Shown here in pieces: positions 43,431-55,535 of a stretch of DNA of 64,000 nt. The DNA comes from Nipponacmea schrenckii (Eukaryota > Mollusca > Gastropoda > Lottiidae): the NCBI GenBank assembly GCA_030562195.1, contig CM060200.1, positions 29,241,023 to 29,305,022 of the forward strand, written 5' to 3'. Below the pieces are notes generated by a model, which worked only from the letters and a program-made list of their open reading frames with translations, did not search any database and was not told the origin of the DNA. Each line of letters opens with the position of its first letter. Positions within the stretch are counted from its first letter, which is position 1. Both the position numbers and the translations under genes were made by a program.

Positions 43431-44600
43431 TTACTAAGTCAAGGGCAATAACCCAAAAAACGTTCATCGAAAAATCTACAATTTCGAACTTAACTGTGGT
43501 ATTATCAATTCCAATGATCATACCTAATTTCATCAAAAATCATATAACTAAGTCAATGGCAATAACTCAAAAACCGTAATCGAAAAATCTTGAAATTGAC
43601 CGCCGTCTTATCAATTCCATTAGAATCCATTGAAAATTGTAGCTTCTATTGTGTCTACAACGAGTATAGAGGCAGGGGCAATAACTAAAAAACCGTTCAT
43701 CGAAAAATCGTCAAAATCGAACTTGACAGCCGTCTTACCAATTCAATGCTCAAACCCAGTTTCATTAAAATCCATATAATATTGTAGCTTCTATAGTGTC
43801 TACAACAAATGTTGAAGGAACGACGGACCGATGGACAGGTGCGACGACAATATACATTGGACGTATAAAAAAGGGCAAAAACTCATAGAAAATATTTTTT
43901 GATTGATCTGATTTTTAATAGGATTCATCCATCATTAGAATCCATTGGAAATTGTAGCTTCTATTGTGTCTACAACGAGTATAGAGGCAGGGGCAATAAC
44001 TAAAAAACCGTTCATCGAAAAATCGTCAAAATCGAACTTGACAGCCGTCTTACCAATTCAATGCTCAAACCCAATTTCATTAAAATCCATATAATATTGT
44101 AGCTTCTATAGTGTCTACAACAAATGTTGACGGAACGACGGACCGATGGACAGGGGCGACGACAATATACATTGGACGTATAAAAAAGGGCAAAAACTCA
44201 TAGAAAATATTTTTTGATTGATCGGATTTTTAATAGGATTCATCTATCATTAGAATCCATTGAAAATTGTAGCTTCTATTGTGTCTACAACGAGTATAGA
44301 GGCAGGGGCAATAACTAAAAAAACGTTCATCGAAAAATCGTCAAAATCGAACTTGACAGCCGTCTTACCAATGCAATGCTCAAACCCAGTTTCATTAAAA
44401 TCCATATAATATTGTAGCTTCTATAGTGTCGACGGACCGATGGACAGGGGCGACGACAATATACATTGGACGTATAAAAAAAGGCAAAAACTCATAGAAA
44501 ATATTTTTTGATTGATCTGATTTTTAATAGGATTCCTCCTTGGTTAATCACAAATTCTCACACCAAGTTTCGTCAAAATCCATCAAGAAACCAGCTCTCG
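43431..44600. repeat. Three tandem modules of about 315 bp, same repeat family
   Basis: Modules start with CATTAGAATCCATTG at 43618, 43934 and 44248 (316 and 314 bp apart). Each contains AATTGTAGCTTCTATTGTGTC, CGTTCATCGAAAAATCGTC and a GACGGACCGATGGACAGG, then GGCGACGACAATATACATTGG, then GACGTATAAAAAAGG block. They are nearly identical, so duplication was recent. The third lacks about 20 bp. Confidence 0.88.
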
Positions 44601-45560
44601 TTGGTAAGTCGCGGAATCAGTCTGTAAAAAGGTGTCATGGATGGAACTGTCGGTAAAACGCGGAATCGATCGATTAAACCGATTAATTAACCTAAAAAGT
44701 CAAAACCTTGTGTTGGTTATGATCGGTCGATAAAAGACGGCAAGGTGGGACCGTCGGTAAAACCAATTAACCTAAGTAACCTAAGCCTTGTGTTGGTTAT
44801 GATGTTATTACTGTCAACATTAACAGTATTTTTTTTTACTGAAACTACCGGAATCGGTCGGTATAAGTTGGTAATGACTGGAGTCTTCGGTAAAACCGAT
44901 TGGTTAACCGATACCCTTGTTATCGGAAAGCTGTTCGTTTGAATTTGTCGGTAAAACGCGGAATCGGCCGATATAAGAAGGTCATAGATGGAGCCGTCGG
45001 TAAAACCGAATTGTTAACCGAAAGAGTGAAAACCTTGCGTCTGTTAAGATGTTATCGGTAAACAGTTCGTCTACATCATCTACTAAACTTGTCGGTAAAA
45101 CGCGGAATCGGTCGACGGTCATGGATGGGGAATGGAGCCTTCGGTAAAACCGATTGGCTGACCGAAAGAGTGGAAACCTTGTGTCAGCTATGATGTTATC
45201 GGAAAACTGATCGTCTACATAAAAAGTGATTTTTTACTGTACTTGTCGGTAAAACGTAGAATAGGTCGAAAAGGCTATATAAAACATATGGTTTTCTGAT
45301 GAAAATTGTTAATTTGGACCAGTGAAAAAGACTTCCAAAATCGCGTCAGATGTAATCTCCGGGTTTCCTATGTTATCGGAAAACTGATCGACTACATAAA
45401 AAGTGATTTTTACTGAACTTGTCGGTAAAACGCAGAATAGGTCGAAAAAGGACATAGAAAACATATGGTTTTCCGTTGAAAATTGTTATTTTGGACCAGT
45501 GGAAAAGACTTCCAAAATCGCGTCAGATGTATTCTCCGGGTTTCCTAGTTGTAAAATTTT
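44601..45560. repeat. GTCGGTAAAACGCGGAATCGG tandem family
   Basis: Diverged units begin near 44590, 44650, 44750, 44946, 45090, 45245 and 45419. They alternate GTCGGTAAAACGCGGAATCG with CGGTAAAACCGATTGGTTAA and TGTTATCGGAAAACTG. The last two units (45221-45370 and 45391-45545) are the most alike, 173 bp apart, and both end GCGTCAGATGTA, then CTCCGGGTTTCCTA. Confidence 0.82.
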
Positions 45561-46331
45561 CCGGGGAAGGACCCCCGAACCCCCCGCCACTGCAAGGGCC
45601 AAATACGAAGGCCTTTGGCCTCCAGGACTTGCCTTGCAAAAGTCACCGTTGAGTCCCCCCTCTCAGGCATATTTTAGATACACCCCTAATTAATATGGTT
45701 TTCAATGGTTTAGGATTTGCTATAACGATGGATTTCGTTCGTGTATAATGTATATACTTAATAGTGCGAGTAAGTTATTTTTTGCCCCCCGGAAGAACAC
45801 GTCGGTTAAACTTAGACGTTAAACACCCCCCCCCCTCCCCAGTCAAAATGGTCACGCTACGCCCCTGGTCGCACGGACGGACAGAAATTAATGTGTGGGC
45901 GTATAAAAGTACAAAGGACATAACTGATGAGAATATATTCATTACCAATTTCCATAGTTCAAGGGAAGTAACTAATTAAAACTCATTTCTCCAAATTAAA
46001 GGGAGAAAACTGATCACAATAATTGTTATTAAACGTTATTTTAAGAAATATTGTTGAAATCTATGTGGAAGCATTTAGTGATTAAAAGTAGCACCATGTC
46101 TGGAACCATAACCGTCCTTAAATTGCTGATAGTTAATAGAAATAGAATTGGGAGCCAAATCAAATCCTCGTGTTTACAAAAATCAAGAATCATATTGTCT
46201 TGGTATTCTAGTTGGTTTCTAGTTTTATAATCATTGGAGCCTAAGTTTTATAGTCCTAGGGGGTCTTAGTTTTATAATTGGCTCTTGCTTTTAAAGCCTA
46301 GTGAAGCTTTGTTTTCTTAATTTATTTTTTA
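45561..46331. other. GC-rich patch and unannotated intergenic DNA
   Basis: 45555-45680 is unusually GC-rich (GGACCCCCGAACCCCCCGCC) and a C-tract lies at 45826-45840. These look like the end of the preceding repeat. The remainder is AT-rich with no gene seen. Confidence 0.4.
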
Positions 46332-46925
46332 GGAGCCGTGGTGGCTCAGTGGGTAAGACGCTTGCCCGCTAACCTGAAGCTCCCAAGTTCAATCCCTGCA
46401 AAGCCGCAAAGGTCGAGATTAACCCTTCGGATTTTTCAGCCCAGTTTGCCTTTTCAGTGATGCAGGTTCGAAGAACTAACATGGAAAAAGCATCTAGTTG
46501 TTCGGAATGGACAATAAACCGAGGCCCCGTGTGCTGCAGGTTGTGCACGTTAAAGATCCCTCGACAGTTGGAAATAAAAAAGAGCAGGCTAATGCAAAAT
46601 TTCCCTCATGTTTGGGATTCTATAGCACGGCGGTTAGAGCGTTGGTTCTAATCTCGACCGGACCTTGAATAAGTCATCTTCACTCACAATTCAAGCCCAC
46701 CCAGCTGTAAATGGGTACGGATAATCCGGGAAAGATCAATGCCAAGAGGTTGAGCCAAGGACCAGCTGGTAAAAAGTATCCCTGTCACGGCGGAACCGTA
46801 AAAAAAGGTATAGTTGTTTCTTTCTTTTTCTTTTCTATTTTTTATAGCACAACGCATGGCGTTTCCCGTCTTCATTAGCCCATATGGTGCAGAAAAGTAA
46901 GACGTAAAACTCCATTCATTTCATT
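46332..46925 (+). mobile_element. tRNA-SINE copy split by a nested insertion
   Basis: The head GGAGCCGTGGTGGCTCAGTGG with a GTTCAATCC B box starts at 46332. The body runs to CAAAATTTCCCTCATG (about 46610). The 3' end resumes at GCATGGCGTTTCCCGTCTTC, about 46855-46925. Between these parts lies a separate insertion. Confidence 0.85.
46629..46842 (+). mobile_element. Possible second SINE nested in the first
   Basis: A 214 bp insertion flanked by TATAGCAC on both sides (46621-46628 and 46843-46850). It begins GGCGGTTAGAGCGTTGG, which resembles an A-box region of a tRNA-like promoter, and ends with an A-run and a T/C-rich tail. No B box is obvious, so assignment to SINEs is tentative. Confidence 0.5.
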
Positions 46926-49900
46926 GTTTTATAATTTTTTTTTAGTTTAATAGACACACGTAGGCCTATTTAGATCTTTATATAGGTTTACAATGCTTAC
47001 AAACCTAGTCTGGGAAATTTGTTGATTAACAAAATAAGAGATGAGTTTTACTTGTACTATATGACAATAGTTGACTTTCGAAAATTAAAGTCATTAATAT
47101 GTCTCCTGTCTAAAATATGTCAACTTTTATGACTTGAAACAATTGTAGTTGACATTTTTTTCTATGGTATATGGTTTCAATATGTTCATTACGTCAACTG
47201 TAAGCCTACTGAAACCATATTTATGTTATTATAATTGACTGTATAGAAACTTTTATTCATGTAAATTGTAATCATACGACGTTAAAGGACAGAGTTATAA
47301 AGATATTAGGGATGTTAATGTAGCAGAAATGACGTATTAATGACTGTAAGTTGATTACTTTTCGAACTTTTCAAACGAAACATATTGTACAGCCATCAAT
47401 ATCTAACATATAAATTTACATGGTATAATTTGGGAACACTTATGGAAAGCTCGACAAGAAAACGTCTCCACATTACGGTTTAAACAACCATTACCTGTAT
47501 TTTTTATTACAAAGTGTCAGTTGTTACACACATGACATTAAACTTCATTTAACACCAGTCATAATAAAATAATTACTCATACTTTAATAATTTTCATGAA
47601 AAGTCTGGTCAGCGCGTGCATTTTGGTGAAACCTTCGAAAACGATAAAATGATAAAATTTTGACTGAAAGCTGTATAATTCATCGAAATAGTAAAGTAGT
47701 AGAGTATTCATATTTCACAAGTTACATTTTCAAGCCTTTCGTGCCATGAAATGTTCAAGTTCGCATATTTATTTTTAGCAAAAACGTTTATTTGTTGTAT
47801 TGTTTGCCATAGAACGGCTAGATAACCGTTGTTTAAAACGAAGTAATCACTTTATCAATATTATCAAATCATGTCATTAATATAACAATTTACCTCAGAG
47901 TAAAATTCAATTAATATATTATATAGTCTATTCACAGATACATTAACAATCCCTATGGTGCTTCAACAAAATACTATAAAATGTTGATTTTGTTTAACGT
48001 TCAATATACTGTAGTGTTTTGTGACAACAACTGGATTAATGTGGGTTTCAATTTTCCTCAGAGATTATACATTATCATTGATGATGTCGGACATTGAGGT
48101 AACATTTTCATCGAACTCTTCCATTTTTAGAAGTTTATAAAGTTTTTCTCAACATTCTAGAAACGCTCAGATAGATTCCGTTTCAAAGTTTCACAGCGAA
48201 TTCATGTAGCCTTTCCTGGTGAAAACCCAACCTGTACCTTTCAATTCAAGTATAACAACCATGCTTATTATTCTGCTTAAACTTAAATACATCTGTACCA
48301 TACTTTAAATCATTGTCCCTTATACCCTTTACGCTTCGGTTGTATATCTTCGCTAATTTGTCACAGAATGTATTAAATTTTACCTACGCTTAAAATGACT
48401 GGTCGATAGGAATCCACTGAAATTTATCGTTTGATATGTGATAACATTAACCTGATATCAGAATTCCACTTGATTTATCCTGAATTGTTCCTGAAAGTAT
48501 GAATATAATGAATGAATGATGTTGTTTGTTGATCATGTTATGCTGTATTAATTTACTATATTGTCTGTAAAAACACATTATCTCTTGATAATACCAGATA
48601 TATTTACTTTATATCAGGTGACCACTTTTCAAGCGGAAATAATTCCTTTCTAGTTGATTCTCGTTATTAATGACCTTCGCTTAGTTATTAAGAGCATTTA
48701 AAGTACAATTTTCCACCTCTCCATTACCCATAGAGGCAATTCTCTCTCATTTTAGAATGAATATGGTTATATGGTACAATTACAGATTTTTATAGTAATA
48801 AAAATAAAAGCTATATAGGAGAAAGATAAACATTGGTAAACATAAAAAGCCATAATTTAACATGTTTTTGTAGGCCCATATTTCTACCTTATGTGATATT
48901 TTACGTAGACATAGCTTCCTGTAAAACATTATCGCCATATTATGAAAATTTAAAGCCATAGATAATGTGTGATTTTAAATTTTTTCAAATTAAAACAATA
49001 TGCTTCTGCGCCACCTGCATTGTGTATGTTAACCTTTAATCAGACTATCTGCAACATATTAAAAGCGTTTAAAGGGTGACTTTGGTCGATCTCGAAGCAG
49101 ACAACTGGGCTTAAATAATTCTTAGGTTTAAGACGACTGCTGTAAATAGCAGCATTGGGGATAATCTGATCGTTGAACTTCGTCGAAATGAGTACACGGA
49201 CTTATGGTAATGGTAATTGACAATACATTGTATTCTATTTCCATCACATCTTCATCTGTTCAGATGTGAATGCGATAAATTCGATGATACATGTGAGTCA
49301 ACAAAAATCAAATTTAACCAAAATCATACTGAAATACGTTGTGAAGAGATATAAAGTTAAGGTGGCCTGACGAAGAGAAATATGGTTCATTAGCTAGAGG
49401 TTTGAGTCTAATTCAATGCTCTTTTTCTCGACTGTTCATGTTGAAGTTGATTCTGCCTCAAACTCAATATTAAATCGGTAACACAACATAAGACGATGGC
49501 TCTGAGAAAAGGAGTTAATTTGTGCCTGTGCTAAACAGTCTGATCTGCGAATTTCTTTTGTCTATAATATCAATCTTTGTTTTTCTGACGTTAAAACAAT
49601 GTGTTATATGAATGAACTCAAATATATTGTGTTAATAATGTAATTGCTTAGGTGTGGAAATTAGAATAGGACAGGGAAGGGTGTATTGACTTACGAGAGA
49701 AAACTGATTCTCCGAATAAAGAGTTTCCCAGGAGATCATCTGATATTACATTTGTACTCACGATCCATTTATATTTCATTAAAATAATATACTTAAAAGC
49801 CAGTGTCCATTTTATACTTTGGTGTATTTTCCGACGACGCCAATTCAATCAACGGAAAACAGTTCTATAATTTGTTTGATTTTTTAGTGCATGACTTTAG

Positions 49901-51829
49901 TCAGATACATTTGTCGAAATAACCCGTATTAAAGTTTTCTAGTACATAGTTTATCGCTAGGTTAGATACAATGGCCGCTCCACTCTTGTATTGTTATTTT
50001 TTTGCTCTGACTAGTTTGTTGATCGGTATATCTGTATGATTAACGTAAATTATGATATCTGCCAGCTTCTTCTACATTTGTATCGTGTTTTTAATGGATA
50101 ATTTTTAATAGAAATCGATGGTTTATAACAGTTATCTGTCATTTAACAGATATTGATTACAATGCACAAAATATAATATGCATAGGACAATTTGTAATTT
50201 AATGCGTATTATCTGCAACTATTCTATAATGAGTTTAAACACTAAAACTATGATCTAATTAGTTTCTTATTTTTGCCACCGATTAGTATTTACGATTACC
50301 TTTTCATTATTCATTTTAAGCCTAAACGGCTGTTGTCCCGATATCAAAACCGATTTATTCTGCTCCAATTAACCCGTTAATTTTAACAATGTGTTTATTA
50401 TTGTTGATTTGGTTGGATGATTAAGATTTTCCTATTAGTAACTTATTACACTAACACAGTTGTGACCACGTTTATCCATGAAGTAATATGTACTGTTAAC
50501 ACATGCATTTTAAACTGTGGCTAATATCAATTCGACTCTTCAACATTCAAAGGGGATATCTAACTTCTTTTAAGGGTAAGAGTATTTTGTATATATATGA
50601 AATGGCATTTTATATGTCCGATTAAACTGCCTATGATTTAACGTTTGGAAAGCATATAATGTATATTGTGTGCTACGCGATACTACTTGACTTATTTGTA
50701 TTTTAGACCTTTACTATATTATTATCAAACTTGAGTTTGCATCAAGGGGTGGACGTTGCGTTTTTCTTTTCATAATGATCCCAACAGTTTTTACCAATTC
50801 TTTACGTAATTTTGCTCAATTTCCATTAAATTTAAAAAAATGACACAGTTAATTTTCATTATATACGCCCAAACAGAAATGGAAGTGTATATAGACGTAA
50901 TCACCCAATGATCAACCCAACCCTAATGAAAATCAGAAAAAATCGAAAAATATTCGATAGGTCGGGGTCCTTGTTCTTAAATTCATGACACTGAATAAAA
51001 TTCAGTTCTCTGTGGATTAAAATGAATCTTGCTTTGTAACTGTGCAAAGACAATTCCTTTAAAAAATGGTATCGAGTAACTACAATAGCAAATGAATCAT
51101 TTGACACTAATTCATGTTACGCATTATGCTGGCCACCGCTATTTCAATTTTAACCTTTCAAATTTAATATCGATATTCATTTGGGCGTATAAAACTTGGT
51201 TTGTGAACGGGATAGAGATTATAGTGTATATATTTTGACGAGTATTAATCTCATGACATAAATGAAGTTATTGCCCTTGACGTAATTAGAATACGTCAAA
51301 AACGATGGTTATAGCTATTGTCAGAATAATTGTCTCGTTTATGAGATGCAATTTTGTTAAAATGTTTATGATCATTCAAGGATGAGAGAAAAGAACGAAA
51401 TGACTAATTCTCACCATACTGGTAATGGTACGTATATGAAACGTAAACATGTGTTTGCTAAGCATAATCTTGTTTTATCTTTTTTGCTTTTCTTATTACC
51501 AATAGGGTCATTATTTGGTTTCGGGGAAGGGAAGAATTGATTTTCCCAGATGTACAGGCCTATTTTGAAAAAAATACTTTATTGAGAAATTTGGATAAAG
51601 GGTCCGGATATGCTGAATATTTTTCTTCTGTTCCGATTTGAAATTACAAGAAATAATAACTCGCTCAATGAGCGGGAAGTATAGTACATGTTATGTACAG
51701 ACTGCTTTTAGGTTTCTATGAACACGATTGCCATTTAAGTTATGATTTTTGGAATATGCCACGATCATTTTCTGCTTATATACTCTCTTGAAGACTTTTA
51801 TAATGGTCATGAACTATCTTTCTTGCTTT
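46926..51829. other. Long intergenic stretch, nothing recognised
   Basis: About 4.9 kb of AT-rich DNA. Frames longer than 60 codons (49648-49848 and 50901-51107, minus) show no family motif. No tandem array or inverted repeat stood out. It could hold regulatory DNA or short exons that I cannot identify. Confidence 0.4.
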
Positions 51830-52430
51830 TATACTGGTATTATTGAACGGGACGGGTTCTAAGCCTGCATTATGGTGAATATTAAGTCTTGCTGTAGTTA
51901 TGTCTCTATCCAGTCTTCTGGGCTTCTCTAGATTGACGGAATTTCATCTTCCGGCACGTCGATTTCTATGCGCTCAATTGAATTAGGGTGAGATACTCAA
52001 GTGGATGGCCGTCAAGATTGAAATGATTGGAAACAGGCTTGTCCTTCTTTGATATCTGATCACTGAGCATTAAAACGAGTGCGTAAATTGTTCTTTGTTT
52101 CTCCGATATTAGTTATACTTGGATCGGGTATCTTTTATTCGTACTAAATAAAAGTTAGTTACTTAAAAAATAATGAATTTCTGATATGAAGGGACATGAT
52201 TTTCATCTGACATACATGGAGCACTCCTTAATCCTGGAGGTAAATCGACATGAAGTCTATTTTTCTTTAAAATACACCTTAATATGTAGTTTATTAATCT
52301 CTGCTATGGAATCTCCTTTGAAGACAGTGGTATCAAGAAAGTCTATGCTTTTGTGACTGACGTTAGCTGTTAGTTTGATGGACAAATGGTGGTTGTTGAG
52401 GATTTCAAAGAATCACAAAACTGTTACATT
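51830..52430 (-). pseudogene. Penelope-like element relic: reverse transcriptase tail and GIY-YIG piece
   Basis: On the minus strand, 52420-52260 encodes LNNHHLSIKLTANVS, then SIDFLDTTVFKG and LHIKVYFKE, the C-terminal reverse-transcriptase/thumb wording of Penelope-like elements (an IKFT...FLDV...LYTKPTD pattern). Further on, at 52140-51940, ITNIGETKNNLRTRFN and VSNHFNLDGHPLEYLT resemble the GIY-YIG endonuclease region (a VGET...LR.R...H pattern). Stops and frame changes occur in both, and the linking region is missing. The order agrees with Penelope architecture. Confidence 0.65.
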
Positions 52431-52674
52431 ATTACAGTGCTAGAAGCTTTAATACCAGGCACTGTGTTCATGGCATAAATCACTATCAGGTAGCAAGACA
52501 GTGTAAAGTAAAAATAAATTTAACGAATGAAAATTCAATCACTTAAAAATATAAAGCTATTTAATGATCCAAGCAGATCGCTTTAAAAACATTGGAGCAC
52601 TTGAATCAGCACTTGTATTCCCTAGATGACACGATATTTGTTACGCAAGTCTATATTATCGAAATATTTTATTA

Positions 52675-52692
52675 CCAGGGGGGGGGGGGAAT
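52675..52692. repeat. Poly-G tract
   Basis: A run of about 12 G residues in AT-rich DNA, likely slippage-prone. Confidence 0.8.
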
Positions 52693-52967
52693 ATTCTACC
52701 AGTAACATGCAAGAAGGTTTTCTAAATGATAGTATGTTAACATTTGGAACATCTTAGATTAATTGTTGTTAACTGTTACCAGGCCTAAGAGGATATTAAC
52801 CTATTTTGAATCACAAATGGACATTAAATTACAAACTTTCAGCTTTGATCAATGAATTACTTCATTACCAGACACAGTCGAGCATGATTGCGCTTATGAA
52901 TGAGCTCAACACAATAAATGATAAATTGCCACGTAGGTCAAAGCTTGTGTCACGGCACGAGACCAAA

Positions 52968-54310
52968 AACCTTTTATACGCCCACATGGAAATATGGACG
53001 TATATTGTCGTCGCCCCTGTCTGTCCGTCCGTCCGTCGGTCCGTCCACATTTGTTGTATCCGCAATACAGGCTACAGTTTTTATCCGATTTTAATTTAAA
53101 TTGGTATACATGTATATATTGATGATATCTCGGTCATGTTCGGAAATGGAAATTATCGCATGAACGGTTTTTGAGTTATTGCACTTGACTTCGTAAAAAC
53201 GCGTCAAATTTAGGTTGTATCCACAATAGAGGCTACAGTTTTTATCCGATCTTAATGAAACTTGGTATACATGTATATAGTGACGATATCTCGGTCAAGT
53301 TCGAAAATGGAAATTATCGCATGAATTGTTTTTGAGTTATTGCCCTTGACTTAGTAAAAACGCGTTAAATTTGGGTTGTATCCACAATAGAGGCTACAGT
53401 TCTTATACGATCTTAATGAAACTTGGTATACATGTATATATTGATCAGATCTCAGTTAAGTTCGAAAATGGAAATTATCGCATGAACAGTTTTTGAGTTA
53501 TTGCCCTTGACCTAGTAAAAACGCGTCAAATTTGGGTTGTATCCACAATAGAGGCTACAGTTCTTATACGATCTTAATGAAACTTGGTATACATGTATAT
53601 ATTGATCAGATCTCAGTTAAGTTCGAAAATGGAAATTATCGTATAAACGGATTTTGATTTATTGCCCTTGACTTAGTAAAAACGCGTCAAATTTGGGTTG
53701 TATCCACAATAGAGGCTACAGTTTTTATCCGATCTTAATGAAACTTGGTATACATGTATATATTGATGATATCTCGATCAAGTTCGAAAGTGGAAATTAT
53801 GGCATAAACGGTTTTTAAGTTATTGCCCCCGACTTAGTAAAAACGGTCAAATTTGGGTTGTATCCACAATAGAGGCTACAGTTTCTATCCGATCTTAATG
53901 AAACTTGATATACATGTATATATTAAGGATATCTTGGTCAAGTTCGAAAGTGGAAATTATGGCATAAACGGTTTTTGAGTTATTGCCCTTGACTTAGTAA
54001 AACGTGTTAAATTTGGGTTGTATCCACAAAAGAGGCTACAGATTTTATCCGATCTTAATGAAACTTGGTATACATGTGTATATATATCAGATCTAAGTCA
54101 AGTTCGAAAATGGAAATTATCGAATGAACTGATTTTGAGTTATTGCCCTTGACTTAGTTAAAAGGCGTCACATCTAGGTTGTATCCATGATAGAGGCTAA
54201 AGTTTTTATCCAATCTTAATGAAACTTGGTATGCATGTATGGAAATTATCGAATGAACGGATTTTGAGTTATTGCCCTTGACTTAGTAAAAGCAATATGT
54301 ATATGATGTA
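52968..54310. repeat. 162 bp tandem array I with GTCCGTCC head
   Basis: The head TTTTATACGCCCACATGG, then TCGTCGCCCCTGTCTGTCC and GTCCGTCCGTCGGTCC (52972-53045) precedes about eight units of roughly 162 bp. Each unit contains GGTTGTATCCACAATAGAGG, then CCGATCTTAATGAAACTTGG, GATATCTCGGTCAAGTTCG and TGAGTTATTGCCCTTGAC. Starts are near 53213, 53375, 53537, 53699, 53856, 54017 and 54178. The head is the inverse of GGCGACGACAATATACATTG at 43.8-44.5 kb. Confidence 0.92.
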
Positions 54311-54384
54311 TACTACCGTTGTCCATCTGTTGGTCTGCCCTTGACCGTCTGTCCTTGACAAAGTAAAAACAATATGAATGTATA

Positions 54385-55535
54385 TCAAGTCCGTCCCTCT
54401 GTCCGTCCGTCCGTCCGTCGATCCGTCCGTCCGTCCGTCCGTCCGTCCGTGTCTACGCGATACAAGCCAGAGTTTTTATCCGATTTGAATGAAACTTGGC
54501 ATGTGTATTCATCTTGATAATATCTCGGACAGGTTCGAAAATGGCACGATTCCAGATGTCGGTTTATGAGTAATGACCTTTGATTAAATGAAAAAATGTT
54601 AAAATTTACTTGTGTACGCAATAGAAGCTGTAGTTATCATCCGATTTGAATGAAACTTGGTATGTGTATTCATCTTGATAATATCTCGGACAAGTTCGAA
54701 AATGGCAAGATTCCAGATGTCGGTTTATGAGTTATGGCCCTTGATTAAATGAAAAAACGTAATATTTACTTGTGTACACAATAGAAGCTATAGTTTGCAT
54801 CCGATTTTAATGAAACTTGGTATGTGTATTCATCTTGATAATATCTCATACAAGTTCGAAAATGGCACGATTCCAGATGTCGGTTTATAAGTTATGCCCC
54901 TTGATTAAAAGAAAAAAGCGTTAAAATGTACTTGTGTATGCAATAGAAGCTATAGTTTTCCTCCGATATGAATGAAACTTGGTATGTGTATTCATCTTGA
55001 TAATATCTCGCCAGATGTCTGTTTATGAGTTATTGCCCTTGATTTAATGATAAAATGTTAAAATTTACTTGTGTACGCAATCGAAGCTGTAGTTTTTATC
55101 CGATTTGAATGAAACTTGGTATGTGTATTCATCTTAATAATATCTCGGACAAGTTCAAAATGGTGCATTTCCAGATGTCGGTTTATGAGTTATGGCCCTT
55201 GAGTGAAAAAACGTTAAAATGTACTTGTGTATGCAATAGAAGCTATAGTGTTCATCCGATTTGAATGAAACTTGGTATGTGTATTCATCTCGATAAAATC
55301 TCGCGAGATGTCTGTTTATGAGTTATTGCCCTTGATTTAATGAGAAAATGTTAAAATTTACTTGTATACGCAATAGAAGCTGTAGTTTTTATCCGATTTG
55401 AACGAAATCTCGGACAAGTTCAAAAATGGTGCGATTCCAGATGTCGGTTTATGTGTTATTGCCCTTGATTAAATGAAAAAACACGGAATATTCTGTTTGC
55501 TGAAGTGGGCGTATGTTACCTTGCCTGGCAAGCTA
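54385..55535. repeat. 160 bp tandem array II with GTCC head
   Basis: A GTCCGTCC run (54390-54450) is followed by about six units of roughly 160 bp, later shortened. Each carries CCGATTTGAATGAAACTTGG, then TATGTGTATTCATCTTGATA and CCAGATGTCGGTTTATGAGT. The end, GTATGTTACCTTGCCTGGCAAGCTAT at 55510-55534, resembles a relic at 1086-1111. Related to array I but a distinct subfamily. Confidence 0.9.
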
